A DNA stretch of 64,000 bases, taken from the NCBI RefSeq assembly GCF_040954645.1, contig NC_092807.1, positions 49,173,991 to 49,237,990 of the forward strand, read 5' to 3'. The position numbers and the translations under genes are program-made. The stretch's first letter is position 1. Each line of letters opens with the position of its first letter. The notes beneath the pieces are model-generated. The model was not told the origin of the DNA, ran no database searches, and worked only from the letters and a program-made list of their open reading frames with translations. Origin of the DNA: Diabrotica undecimpunctata (Eukaryota; Arthropoda; Insecta; Coleoptera; Chrysomelidae). Below are positions 44,060-56,164 of this stretch, one piece after another.

Positions 44060-44080
44060 CCCCACGTTGTTAGCGTCAAT
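44060..44080 (-). other. Probable primer-binding site
   Basis: Just inside the 5' LTR the minus strand reads TTGACGCTAACAACGTGGGG. It resembles the tRNA-Lys site TGGCGCCCAACGTGGGG of many insect Gypsy elements but is not an exact match, so the tRNA is uncertain. Confidence 0.5.
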
Positions 44081-45594
44081 TGAAAAAGTTGTATTTTATT
44101 AATTTTATTTTTATTTATAATAAATGTTGTAATTTTTAAAATCTGTGGTTCGTTGTTTAATTTAATATATACCTCAGCTAGCTCAATTATGTGTTCTAAG
44201 CAATCTGTCACTGTGTGACGTCGACTCTGTAGTCTCCTGGTAGAGTTCAAAAAGAAATTAAACCAAAATTTACTTTAGACCTTTGATAAATTAACCCAAA
44301 TGAAGCACGTTATTTATTAATATTGAACAAATTTAATATAAACAATAAAATTCGTCTGCAACTTGGGTTGCCTTTAAAAATTTACAAAAATAGGAATCGT
44401 ATAAATCTTAATGTGGTTTAGAGTCGTGACAATAAAAATTTATTACAAAATGTGGAGACTCTATACAAGTACCTAAAAACTAAATAAATATTTCAACTTT
44501 ATAAAGTGTTTAAATGAACTATAAAGAAAAGAAAATGAACACTTTATTCCGCTGACTTTTAACTTGTATTCAAATATAATCAAAATTTCAAATGATCCCC
44601 AAAATTATTATCCAACCTTACTTTAAAACAGTTCTGATTTATTTAAAGAAAACTAACTACTCGCAAAATAATTGGTGAAACTGGAATATCAATCCTCTCT
44701 TCGGAAGTTAAGGTACGTACTATTCTATTTTTAATTTAATGATCATTAATATTTTCAATTTTTTTAAGGCCTATCGCAATTATGTTAATTCATGAATTTT
44801 AATTTTCTCAATTTAAATGACATTTCTGTACTCCAATAATAATTTATAAGTTAAATTGTTTCTCTTACTCTCTGGAACAAATTCTGGATATCTCTGCTGT
44901 GGAAACTGTGGAAAAACTAAAATTCTCTTTAGACGAGTTAAAAAAACACTCCCGATCTATTCCACAATTTCAGGACTCTCCTTTCAAAATTTCTTGTCGG
45001 CCTCCCCCAAAATCTGTTATCCGTTGCTAACAGCAACCAACGTTCTTTTTTCTTTTCGTCTTCTAATTTTTTTTTTAAACCATAAAACTGTCCTGTTCTG
45101 ACACATTTGTCAATCCACATTAATTTCTCATAATCACTTTAATCACATCTAATTTGGGAATTTATAAAAAAAATGTTCAGATATAAAACTTATTCTATTA
45201 CAATGCTAATACAATTTATTCTTTTCATCTCCACATCATTGTAATTTCTTATTTAACAAAACCCCTATTAATTTAGCTCCCATAGACTTGCTTGACAGTT
45301 TATTTTCTGACGTTTTCAAAATTTCTATGTTTAAATATTTTTTAAAAATTCTTCTTTTTTTGTTCTTTTTAAGGTTTAGACGATTCACCTATACACTAGG
45401 CAACTATACTATTCAGAAATTATTAACACTATACCAGGTAAGTCAAAATTAATTTATTTAACAATTTACTAATCTTTTTCTCTCTTTTATTTCAGAGTCG
45501 AATCCACATTGTGATGGCTTCATGAAATTCATGAACAACAAACTCATATAAAAATCCATTTAAGTTGTATCCTTTTTAACATATTGAAATCATT

Positions 45595-45597
<3 letters not shown>
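44081..45597 (-). repeat. 5' LTR of the Gypsy element
   Basis: 1,517 bp. On the element's strand it begins TGTAATGATT at 45597. It contains the promoter by position, but I cannot point to a convincing TATA box in such AT-rich sequence. Near-identical to the 3' LTR. Confidence 0.95.

Positions 45598-45653
<56 letters not shown>
45598..45653. repeat. (TA)n microsatellite, right flank of the Gypsy element
   Basis: 56 bp of TA directly against the LTR end, the other half of the target microsatellite. Confidence 0.95.
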
Positions 45654-45655
<2 letters not shown>

Positions 45656-47890
45656 TTTGTACTTTGTACTTGTTCGCATTACATTTATTTTAAATAAATT
45701 GTCTTTTTCATAATTTTTATCTCTTATTACCCGGATCCTTATTTTCCGTAGGATTTAAAATCAACTGTATATTATATACTTCCCTGTAATTAGGATTACT
45801 TAATGGAAAACTCGCTCTCTAAAAACTATAGTAATTGTTACAATATTACCTGTATGATTCGTTTCTTGAATTTCCAAGTCATTTAAATTATACTTTTTTA
45901 TCACTTTTAAAACGTGTTAAAACGTTTTTATGTTGAAATCTTTTTACTTTTTATATTCGTGAAATATCCCATTGTATGCTCGACCGTTCGTTGGCGTTGG
46001 TTCTCAAAACATTTTTATAACTGCTTCGCAAAATTTAAACGCTAATAAAAAGTTCCGTAACTTCTACATATTTTGTTTGAAATAATTTAAATAATTCCCC
46101 AATTTATGTGGCGACCCTTTGTAAAACGGGGTAAATCTGAGTTAGATTAGAAGTGTTCGCAATGATTTAAGATGTAACTGTGTACCGATCCTCATGCGAA
46201 GGGAGGCAGGGTCTCGTAAAGCCCCGTAGCTTTTTTTGTAAGCGTAGAAATTTCTAAAAACCGTATTAGGTTAACCCATCTCTAGAGATGGCTGGCGTAT
46301 GGTAGATTCAGGGTAGATGAGTACATCCGAGCCGATTTCCCCTTTCTTCTGCAAACAGATGCCTTCCTGTGGTCCTGCCTACCAACTAAAACCCCCTTTT
46401 CCTACTTGTGCGCAGTTTACTGTGGGACGTACCGTACTTCGAATATGGGATGGCCGCTGTAAGGCTGATGACGCTTTCGGTGCACTACCTTCTCTTATCT
46501 ATATCTTATCTCTGTCGTTGATCCGGCTGGTGCTTCTCTTCTTCTTTCTTTTTAATTACTGTTCGAGTGTAATTATTATGTACAATATTCCATCCCTCCT
46601 TACTTGCCGTCATCTTCACGATTATCTCTCTCACTGTTACAGGGTTTATAACTATTTATCTACACATTTTGTTTCTCTACACTATCCATCAATTACGCTT
46701 TAGCATTGTGTAAGTAACAGTGTCAGAGTATTTACAGTATAGGCAGTTATTTATTTTATTTATCTATTTTTCTAAATCTATTAAGATACTGTTACGATAA
46801 TAAATATCATGGCCCACAAAACTGTAAATATATTATGACTAATTCTGTTTTTGTTGTAGTAATTTCGGCGAAGCATCTAGACCCAAATTATGATGAGTCA
46901 TCCGACTAGAGGTTTCCAGGTAGGCCGAATAAGACCGGTCTGAGCTTCTGGTTACTTCGATGGGAGATCGCCGCTTCATCGTTGTTCTCGAATAACAGGA
47001 TTTTATATTTATAGAGGAATTTTGTTATGAAGAGGGTCAGTTAATTTTGAAGAAGATTCGCGGTCGCGATTTAATTGTTACGTTCGTCTAGATAAATTAT
47101 GTATTATTAGTTAAATAAATTGATATAAATTATCGTGCTTTTTAATAAATTAAAATAAGAACAATATAATATATTAGTAAAGAATTAATAAATAAAATAG
47201 AATAAATTATAAATTAAATTAAGAAATAAAAATTAATAAATTCATTACAATATGTTCTAAAACACCCATGTCCTGTGAGCACTTGCGTCATGAAATAATC
47301 CAGTCGCCTGTGACCACAGTCCACCCAGTCCCTTAGACTCGGTATCAGCAACTTGGTTCACTGAGCAACATCTACCATGTTGTTTCACTCTTCTTGCCAT
47401 CTTTCTACTGATCTTTCTCTTTCTTCTTTTTTTTATGGCTGGTGTCACATATTCTCTTCTCTCATAGAGATGTCTCTCTTCTACTGCTAACACATGCAGT
47501 AAGGTTAAGGCTATTAAGCTAATAAGGCCCCGTAGCTGCTATTGGTGTGCCTCTCGGAGTTTCTCTAAGTTCAAGACAAGCAAGTTTTTGCACCTTGCAT
47601 AATTTGAGTCTAAATATCAATCCATCCATGACCAGATTCCACAAGAGATAAGACAAATCTCACCCTGCAGACATCCTACGGCTACCTGTAATGAGACGGT
47701 ATCCTCCAGTAACGTTGTATATATCATACGGCTCTTAGCGTGCAGTCTATTGTGTCTCTTAGAACTTCAGAGTTAATTATTAGCAAGTGAGGATAAAGCT
47801 TGTAGATATATTAAAAAGCAAAAATATTGGCAGTCGTGATATGAAAATTATATATAATTTATATTGGAATCAAACTGCCAAGGTAGAAAT
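45654..47890. other. Long gap, no gene recognised
   Basis: Moderate-GC islands near 46200, 46320-46500, 46850-46990 and 47270-47700 alternate with AT-rich DNA. Open frames 46317..46703 (plus) and 47257..47493 (minus) have no motif I know. GCCCCGTAGC occurs at both about 46222 and 47527, hinting at dispersed repeat pieces. Probably old retrotransposon leader or tail sequence. Confidence 0.4.
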
Positions 47891-47897
47891 TGACAAC

Positions 47898-49966
47898 CTT
47901 CTTCTTCTTCTTCTTCTTCTTCTGATGGCGCTACAACCCTTTGTGAGTCTTGGCCTGCTTAACAATGTTCTTTCATTCTGCCCTGTCGGATACTTTCCTT
48001 CGCCACTGCCTGATGTTCATGGTTTTAAGATCCCTCTCTACGTCGTCTATCCATCTTTTACGGGGCCTTCCTCTTGTTCTGTTTCCTTGGGGCTTCCATC
48101 TCTGGACTACTTTTACAGCTCGATTATCTGGCATTTTTTCTAAGTGACCAAGCCAGTTTAGTCTTTGTGACTTTACAAATCTGACAATATCTGCACTCTG
48201 CATTAGTTCATCCAGCTCGTGGTTCATTTTAATTTTCCACGAACTATCGCTGCATTGGGTTGGTCCAAATATCTTCCTTAGTATTTTGCGCTCAAATATT
48301 CTCAGTTGATTTTCATCAGTGGTTGAGAGGGTTCACGTTTCACATCCATATGTGACCACTGGTCTAATTACTGTTTTGTAGATTCTCAGCTTAGACTCAC
48401 GATTCAGTAACTTACTTTTCATTAAGTCTTTGTATGCATAAAAGCACTTATTATCGCTAAGAATCGGTGCTTGTATTTCTTGACTGATGTTGTTGTTATC
48501 ATTTATTATTGAGCCTATGTAGGGCAAAGTGGAGGCATATTTGTAGGTATGGTTGTCTACCTTCAGATTCTCATGTTCATTTGATTTTGTGCACTCCATA
48601 TATTTTGTTTTGCTTTCATTTATATATAGACCAAACGTAGCAGCTTCTCGTTTCAGTTCTATAACTTTTTCGCTTAATACCCTTTTGTTGCGGCTTATTA
48701 TGGCAACATCATCCGCATATGCGCATATTTGCATAGATCTTGTATTAATACAGCTGTTTATATCCAGTTTTCTAACAACAGCTTCTAAAGTTAGATTAAA
48801 AAGTGTTGTTGATAAGGCATCCCCTTGTCTAACTCTATTTTCAATATCAAAGGCCTACGTCATATTTCCATCTATTCTCACCATAGCTTTGGAACCCTCC
48901 AGAGTCATTCGTATAAGTTTAACCAACTTATTGGGTATCCCTAACATAGATAGTTGCTTTAACATCTTTTGTCGATCTACTTTATCAAACGCCTGTTTGA
49001 AATCGATATACAAGTTGTAAATAGGTATACTATATTCAACACATTTTTCATGAATACCTCTTAACATATGTATTTGGTCTATAGTTGACCTCTTTGGTCT
49101 GAAGCCACATTGGTATTCACCAATAATCTCCTCCGAAAACGATTCCAGGCGGCTGTATATAATTCCTGATAATATCTTGTAGATGACATTTAAAACTGTT
49201 ATGCCCCTATTATTTTTGCAGAGTCGTTTGTCTCCCCCTTTGTACATAGGAAGTATGATTCTGTGTATGATTCTGTGTGGTGAATTATCTCTTCATCTTC
49301 GTTTTGTTCTTTTTCTGGGTTTCTGGGCTCTTGAAAATGCTCCTTCCACCTTTTCATTATTTCCCCTTTCTCGCTGATAATTGCCCCATTTTTGTCCTTG
49401 CAAACTGTTGATCTTGTTATGTATCCTTGGGTGCATTGCTTGATTTCCTTGTAAAATTTTCTAGCCCCTCTTCTGTTATTATACTCTGTAATTTGTTGTA
49501 TTTTTCTATTCAACATTTCTCTCTTTTTCCTTCTGCATATTTTCTTTGCATCTTTTCTGAGTTCTTCATATGCCTTTCTATTCGATCGGGAATCCCTTTG
49601 TAGACATTTCTGTCTAGCTATATTTTTGCTATTTATTACTTGTTGGCAATCTTGGTCAAACCATTCCTCGTTTCTTTGGCTTGAGGTTTCACCTAATGTT
49701 TCCTTTACCATATTTGTAATTGTCGTTGTGATGATATTCCATTCTTCTTCAATGTTGTTTTGTTCTCCTCTTTCATTTAATATTACTTTTATTTTCTGCT
49801 GGTACTCATTCTTCTTTTTAGGATTTTTAAACATATATGTACTCCATTTTCTTTGTTTGGCGCCTTTCTCTATTCTTACCATTGATATTCTTTGTTTTAT
49901 CTTCGATATAACCAAGAAATGGTCCGAATCGCAATTTGCGCCTCTATAAGAATTGACAACCATTAC
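47898..49966 (-). pseudogene. LINE (RTE-like), endonuclease end to 3' tail
   Basis: From 49966: the endonuclease end SYRGANCDSDHFLVISKIK; a Lys/Arg-rich linker; RT fingers NNRGITVLNVIYKILSGIIY; CGFRPKRSTIDQI; the palm box LYIDFKQAFDKVDRQ near 49000; YADDVAIISRN near 48705 (intact YADD); KTVIRPVVTYGCET near 48345; and LNWLGHLEKMP with GRPRKRWIDDV near 48100-48050. The 3' end is a (CTT)n run on the plus strand at 47898..47923, that is a (AAG)n tail. There are frameshifts near 49200, 48830 and 48330. The copy lacks the first half of the endonuclease, where it meets an oppositely directed LINE. Confidence 0.8.
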
Positions 49967-50910
49967 ACCCAAAATATCAAAATACAGAGAGGAGTCCGCC
50001 AGGGTTGCATGCTGTCCCCACTACTTTTCAATGTCTACAGTGAAGCGGTATTTCAAAAAGCGCTCTCAGACTCAATAGAAGGTATATTCATCAATGGAGA
50101 AATTTTGAAAAACTTACGTTTTGCAGACGATACAGTAATAATGACGGATAACAACAATGATTTACAGAATGTAATACAACGCCTTAATGAACGCTATCAT
50201 GAGTACGGACTGAAGATAAATTTAAAGAAAACTAAATGCATGATCATGACTAAATCTGCACATGCAAACATCCAACTGACTATTGAAGATACTGCAATTG
50301 AGAGTGTAAATAACTATAAATCCTTAAGAACATGAATAACATCAGATGTAGACCAAACCAAAGAAATTAGAACACGCATTGAAATAGTACGTGCATCATT
50401 CATTAAACTTAAAAAGTTTCTTTGTTGTCGGGATATAAGGTTAGAACTACGCCTGAGAATGCTTCGATGTTACGTGTTCTCTACTCTTCTTTATGGCTTG
50501 GAAGCGTGGACACTAAAACAAGTCCATCTCAATAAGTTGGCCGCCTTTGAATTTTGGTGTTACAGGAGAATCCTACGAATATCATGGATTCAAAGAATGT
50601 CAAACGTAGAAGTAACTAGAAGGATAGGAAATGAGGCGGAAATAATATTAGCTATCAAAAGACGAAAACTTGAGTACTTAGGACATGTGATGAGAGGGCA
50701 AAAATACGCATTATTACAACTTATTACGCAAGGCAAAATCCGAGGAAAGCGAAATGTGGGAAGACGAAGAATATCCTGGCTTAAGAACTTAAGAGAGTGG
50801 TTTGAATGCAGTAGTGCAGAACTTTTTACAACGGCAGTCAACAGAGTCCGCATAGTCGTGATGATTTCCAACCTTCGATAGAAGATGGAACTAAAAGAAG
50901 AAGAAAGGGA
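49950..50910 (+). pseudogene. LINE RT, palm to 3' end
   Basis: IQRGVRQGCMLSPLLFNVYSE, LRFADDTVIMTDN (intact FADD near 50125), LKINLKKTKCMI and, after a stop at 50336, RLRMLRCYVFSTLLYGLEAW, LEYLGHVMRGQ and SWLKNLREWFECSS. An AGAAGAAG tail follows at about 50895. Truncated at its 5' end within the RT domain, exactly where the opposite LINE begins. Confidence 0.8.
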
Positions 50911-51300
50911 TAATGTATGAGGCTGAAAAACTTCATAATACCATTTGAGAGATAACGAGACTTGGAATATAAAATGGGTATAAGCAAAATGAGGTGGCCA
51001 AATAGTGGTGCTTGCATTGTTGACAACTATTGGTATAACTATCAGAAAATGATGACGGAAAAAATGTGTATGTGGTTAAAATAATCGTGTCTCCTTAATT
51101 ACATCACTATATTACAAATACTATACCTGTTTCTAAATAAATAATAATAATGTAACTGAACACAAACAAATGAAAACTTAATTAACTTCTGAGTTTGTGC
51201 GAAGAGTAAGTGAACTAAATCGTTCATTATATTAATAGTAAAAATCTTTTTAAGGCATTAAATACATACGCCTGTTCCGCACTTAGATACTTATTTGGTA
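50911..51300. other. Gap, no gene recognised
   Basis: AT-rich sequence between two LINE relics. Nothing recognised. Confidence 0.5.
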
Positions 51301-52110
51301 TTAAAAAGTGGTCAAAAATGGATACAGAAAGTTTTTAGCGAAAGCTAAGAACACTTTTCACAAAGGCCCAAAAACACCAACCTCGCAAGGCAGTAGACAG
51401 AACATATTACGGCGGTATCAAGGGGAAAAGGGACTTATACACATAGCTAAGCAACTGGAAAAATAGGTTTCTAATTTAAGAACATATTTTCAGACGCAGG
51501 CTCAGACATCTATTTTACATCGAGCAATTTGCGCAGTAGATGACACAACACCGCTCAAAACTGAGGAAACCAAAAATGTGCATAAACTGCCTGACAAAAC
51601 CTCTGCATGGGCGACATCTCAATGAGATCGGCCAGGAAAATGTTGACAATGTCGGACTATTGGTCGACATCAGAAAAGATGCTTCCCGAGATAGAGGTTT
51701 CAACTTGCCAGTCAGGATCAGGTTATTCCAAATAAAAATTACCTGAAATATATTGTCAAACATCCTCAGGCCCAAACCGACAAATGCCGATCTCATACTA
51801 AGAATACAATTACTTGACAAACAACATTAATTGATGTACCGATACCTAACAATACCAACTTGGGTGTTAAATACAACGAAAACATCGCCAAGTACAGAGA
51901 TTTGGAAACACAAATAAGGTGACAATGGAGAATAGGAAGAGCTCAGACGATATTTATTATTATCTCTAATACTGGAGTTATTCCGAAGAGCATCTTAAAA
52001 AACATAAAACAACTGGATACTAATGAACATTTTTATAAGACCATTAAAAAGTAGTACTGCTCTTAACATCTAGATGCGTAAGAAAATTTTTTGAAGATTC
52101 TTCGACGTCC
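51300..52110 (+). pseudogene. R2-superclade-like non-LTR retrotransposon tail
   Basis: Three frames in series. KPLHGRHLNEIGQENVD (51590) is the 'LHG-F' region that follows RT in R2-like proteins. VSTCQSGSG then matches the 'ETEGFLxAIQDQ' position. LIDVPIPN, KYNENIAKYRDLETQI and IIISNTGVIPKSILKNIKQL follow near 51830-52010, the C-terminal nuclease-like region, and the copy ends near SRCVRKFFE. The RT and zinc finger are absent. This type differs from the RTE-like LINEs in the window. The family name is by resemblance only. Confidence 0.5.
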
Positions 52111-52179
52111 AACCCACCTAGAGCTCGATAACACGGAAAGAGTCCTACCGGACTCAATCCTTTTGATACCATAGGTATC

Positions 52180-54165
52180 TGTGATGAGTGAATTTTTCCT
52201 TTACAGGAAGTGTAAGCAGTATGGCTAAATCTGGATCCAACTGAATACGACTTCTGTCAAATTAAATGTTTTATATGCCCACACCAGCGATAAACCAGCA
52301 GAAGGAGTAGAGCAATTCCATAAGTTATTGATAAATTTACCTAAACGACTTAAAAATAAAGATATAATTATTATTTTAGGTGACTTGAGTACGTAAATTG
52401 GTAAAAGGAAAAGCGGTGACTTAATTTATGATTTTGGTCTAGGGAAGAAAAATAAAAGGGAGAAAGATTAAAACTTTTTGTAGAGGGAGAATTGGCAAAA
52501 CTAAACATATTTATCAATGATATATTCAACAACATATTTCATTCGGGTCTCTCCGAAACATCAACCGGGAAACGTAATACAGAATCATATTATTTACGTA
52601 ATGGTGAACAAGAGTTTCCATAATGGATGTCAGTCCATGATGATCAGTTAAAAGTTACCCCAGTGCTGACATATCGGCAGATCGTGTTCCTGTTGTTCCT
52701 GTAAATTAAGGTTTAGACTTATGAAAATTGCAAAAAAAAGTATCAAAAAAGGCGATATGGGACGACTAAAAGGTAAGGAAATAAAAGAGACAGTTGCACG
52801 GATTCAGAAGAATTACTCCAGACTATAATGTTAAACCATTAACAAGATTGGAAAAGAAGATTTAATAAAAAAAAGAAAAGAGGAAAAGTTGGATAAATGA
52901 CAATATACCTACTGCAAATCATGGAAGAAAGAAGAAAATCAAAAATTAGCAAAAGAATGTACAACAATATTCAGAGACAAATAAGAACCGAAGTAAGAAA
53001 GGCCAAAGAATATTGGCTAAAACCACAGTATAAAGAGATAGAGTTGTAAAAACAAACACACTATACGTTTAGTATGCATAAAAATGTTAACCAATCAGCT
53101 GGTCTTCAGAAATCCAACACAGCTAGCAAAACGGCGAGATCAACATGAGTACATCATTATAGATAAAAATCAAGAAAATTGTACAGCATTATAGATAAAA
53201 ACTACATAAAAACTACTAAAAGATGGCAAAGCTGCTAGACCTGATAATGCATATGCTAAACTGATAAAACTTTTCAATACCGACGGTACTTAACACCTAA
53301 TAAGAATATTTGGTGACATATATTTAAGCGGACTAATACTAGGACCATGACTGAAGTTGACGTTTATTGCTTTACCAAAGAAAACAAAATCCTTTTCCTG
53401 CAGTGATTTCCGAACCATCAGCTTAATGAGCCATCTTTAAAAAGTTATGTCTAAAGATCATACATCAAAGTATATGTAGACTGTGCAAAGAAAAAATCAG
53501 ATGTACACAGTTTGGATTTCAGAATTTAGTGGGTATGAGAGAGGCCTTTAGCATAAAAGTGCCATTTTAACTATGTAAAGTCGTTAATTGCGATATTTAT
53601 GCTTGCTTCAATAATTACCATAAAGCGCTTTATACAGTAAAGCACGACAAGCTGATGAAGATATTAACAAATATTGAAATAAACACCTGTGATCTAAGAA
53701 TAATCATTAGCAATCTTTAGTGGAATCAAACATAGTCTATTAGTACAGAGGCAGAAGAATCCGATGATATCAAAATCAAACATGGGATCAGACGGAGATG
53801 TATTGTATTACCTCTGCTAGTCAATATATAAACTGAAGAAATCTTTCAAGAAGCAGTAGAGGATCTTCAAGCTGAAATTCGAATTAATGGGGAATGTACC
53901 AATAATATCAGATACGCGGACGACATGGTGGTATTCGCTGACAATTATAAAGCCCTCCAGGAGTTATGGACTTTCACCAAACGTTAAGAAAAGAAAATGT
54001 ATGACGATCTCTAAGAAGGAAGAACAATTTAGACGAATAAGTGTGAACGGTCAACGAATAGAGAGAGTTAAAACATTGCCTATCTTGGTACAATCTTCAA
54101 TGAAAATTGGGACCATTCCCTAGAAATCAAATGTAGGATAAAGAAAGCAAGATGTGCATTTAAAA
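52180..54165 (+). pseudogene. LINE (RTE-like), 5' part, interrupted by another LINE
   Basis: The endonuclease remnant VKLNVLYAHTSDKPAEGVEQ and IIIILGDLST lies near 52260-52390, where GDLST stands for the usual GDLNA. The RT with DGKAARPDNAYAKLIKLFN, WLKLTFIALPKKTKS and CSDFRTISLMSHL is near 53230-53440, with KHDKLMKILTNI near 53650. IRYADDMVVFADN at about 53910 keeps the YADD. ISKKEEQFRRISVNGQRIER is at about 54010. Stops and shifts are numerous. The protein breaks at about 54165 and resumes at 54925. Confidence 0.75.
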
Positions 54166-54199
54166 AAAAGGCTAAATAATTTATGATTTATCATATATA

Positions 54200-54920
54200 T
54201 TCAGGGATTCTACAGTATTCACTGCCTTCCCTCGCTCAACCGTTTCCATCTCTCTTTGTTGTTCCTTTCTCCATCGTTTAGGCCTCTCTTACTCATGGCG
54301 TCGTCTACTTCGTTCGTCCAGGATTTTCGGGGTCGTCCTCTTTTCCTCCTTCCTATGGGGCTCCACTTGATTATTCTCTTTATCCAACTGCTGTCGCTAG
54401 TTCTTCTTACATGTCCATACTACTGTAGTCTTTTTTGTTCTATATATGTTAGTATGTCTGTTTCTATTGATGTTCTTTGCTTTATTTCGTTATTACTTCT
54501 CCTATCCATTCTTGTTACTCTGCAGCATCTTCGCAGGCATTCCATCTCTGTTGCTACTATCTTATTGCCGTTTTTCTAGTTTATGATCCAATTTTCAGCC
54601 CCATATGTCATAATACTTCGTAATAATATTTTATAAATATGTGTTTTTGTCTTCATATTTAGGTGTCTATCCCCACCATACTGAGTTAAGTTGTTGTATT
54701 GCTGTTCTTGTTTGTCCTAATCTTTGTGTAATTTCTTCTTCTGTTGTTGCCTTTTTCGTGATTATAAACCCCATGTATTTGAATTTATCCTTTCATTTGA
54801 TTGTTACGTTGTCATAAATCTGTAGATCGCCTATGTCTTCTTCACTTGTAGATAATTTTCGCGAGGTTAATATCTAGGCCAGCCTTGGTACATTCTTCTA
54901 TCTATTTATCAATACCCATA
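54200..54920 (-). pseudogene. LINE fragment nested in the previous LINE
   Basis: On the minus strand GRPRKSWTNEVDDAMSKRGL lies at about 54340-54270, preceded by decayed RT-tail sequence (MTYGAENWI-like near 54610, YYGHVRRTSDSSW near 54400). It has opposite orientation to the host LINE and is 5'-truncated. It interrupts that LINE between the KARCAF region and the CYVF region, so it is the younger insertion. Confidence 0.65.
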
Positions 54921-54924
54921 AAAA

Positions 54925-55375
54925 TCAGTTTACTACAATGTTATATCTTCCCATACTGTTGTACGGAGTTGAGTAGTGTACTCTCACCGACACTACCTGC
55001 GAGAAAATTAAGGGTTTCGAAATGTAGCTTTATCTTCGAATTCTAAAAGTATCTTATACCAAACATGTTACTGATTGGGGCGTTTTAGTAAGAATACAAA
55101 AAGAAAAAGAGCTGTTAATCACAATAAAAATAGCCAAAATCGGATACCTTGGTAATATCATGAACAACAGCGGAATAATGGATTGGTGCAAATAATTTTA
55201 CAAGGAAAAGTAGAAGGAAAGCAAGGACCAGAAAGGAGAAGAATTTCCTCGTTGAAAAATCTGCCTAAGTGGTTTAACACAACAACCAGAAATCTGTTCA
55301 GAGCAGCAGTGAACAAAGTACAGATTGCCATGATGGTCGTTAACATCCGAAACGGGTAGGCACTACAAGAAGAAC
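54925..55375 (+). pseudogene. LINE (RTE-like), 3' part of the interrupted copy
   Basis: Continues the 52180 copy: CYIFPILLYGVE-like text near 54935, IGYLGNIMNNSG near 55135, IILQGKVEGKQGPERRRISSLKNLPKWF near 55190-55270 in two frames, and FRAAVNKVQIAMMVVNIRNG to 55358. The join with the first part is plausible in order and subtype. Confidence 0.7.
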
Positions 55376-56160
55376 ATTACCATGGAGGTAATCTATTCTA
55401 ACGGAATAAAAATCAATATATCCGAAGTAAAAACCAATGCCGATCAAACAAATTTTAAACAACCGCATCAATGTCTACATATGCTACAAATAACTAATAT
55501 TTAAAATTATAAAAAAAATTTAATTGAATTTCTGCTGCAAAAACAAAATTTTAGAATTTCTTGACTGATCTATATATTATTTTCCCTAAATATGGTAAAT
55601 GGCGTTATAAAAGGCAGAAGTTAATGCATTTTTAAACAAAGGTTAGGACACAGGTAATTAGTAAAAAAAGGGGGTTTTACTGAAAACATTTTGTTAACGA
55701 TAATGTAAGCAAATTATACAAATCAGAGATAGGATCATTATGTGTCCCTTTGCATGGTCTAGTTAATTTATAAAATGGTTTTATACAGGTCTCTGTAAAC
55801 GTAAAACTTAAAAGTCGTATATTATGATCGGAGGAGAGAAATGCTTTGCTTACGTCGATCTGTACTCCAGTCGTCAGAGACGCAAATGCCACTGAACCTC
55901 TAAAAATTATATGAGCAGACTGAATTTTGCCAAGAATATTATTTTGAGACCTAAAAAAGATGCAAAAAAGTTCACCACTTTTACCCCCGGTTGGGGGTAA
56001 AAATTCGATATCTTTTGATTCGAGTGATCTATTGACAAAAAGCAAGATGCGTTTTAAAGGAAAAGAGTTCAGCTTTCGTATGCAGTTTTTTTATTTTGTC
56101 GCAAATAAACTCAGATTGTATACAGGTGTTAAATAAATAAACGTTAAAAAAGATAAAAAA
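55376..56160. other. Gap with one unsupported ORF
   Basis: A 122-codon minus-strand frame at 55677..56045 includes the compositionally odd TACCCCCAACCGGGGGTAAA patch. No motif is recognised. Probably a non-coding repeat. Confidence 0.35.
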
Positions 56161-56164
56161 AAGG

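Larger units (their letters stand above)
36575..45597 (-). mobile_element. Full-length Ty3/Gypsy LTR retrotransposon
   Basis: A 9,023-bp element on the minus strand with two LTRs, leader, gag, pol and polypurine tract in order. The LTRs differ by about eight substitutions and a few homopolymer-length changes over 1.5 kb, under 1%, so insertion was recent. PR-RT-RNase H-IN order places it in Ty3/Gypsy. No envelope-like ORF is present between integrase and the 3' LTR. Only one coding lesion is seen, a TAG between RNase H and integrase. The target duplication cannot be read because the target is a TA repeat. Confidence 0.95.

Noticed and set aside
46317..46703. 128-codon plus-strand ORF
   Set aside because: No motif; the second half is hydrophobic low-complexity text; no support from neighbours.
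46890..46990. Stretch resembling the 3' part of 5S rRNA (GGTTACTTCGATGGGAGATCGCC)
   Set aside because: Only about 25 bp look similar and the 5' half of 5S does not align, so a 5S gene or 5S-derived SINE is not supported.
55677..56045. 122-codon minus-strand ORF
   Set aside because: No motif, contains a repeat-like GGGGGTAAA palindrome; more likely non-coding repeat.
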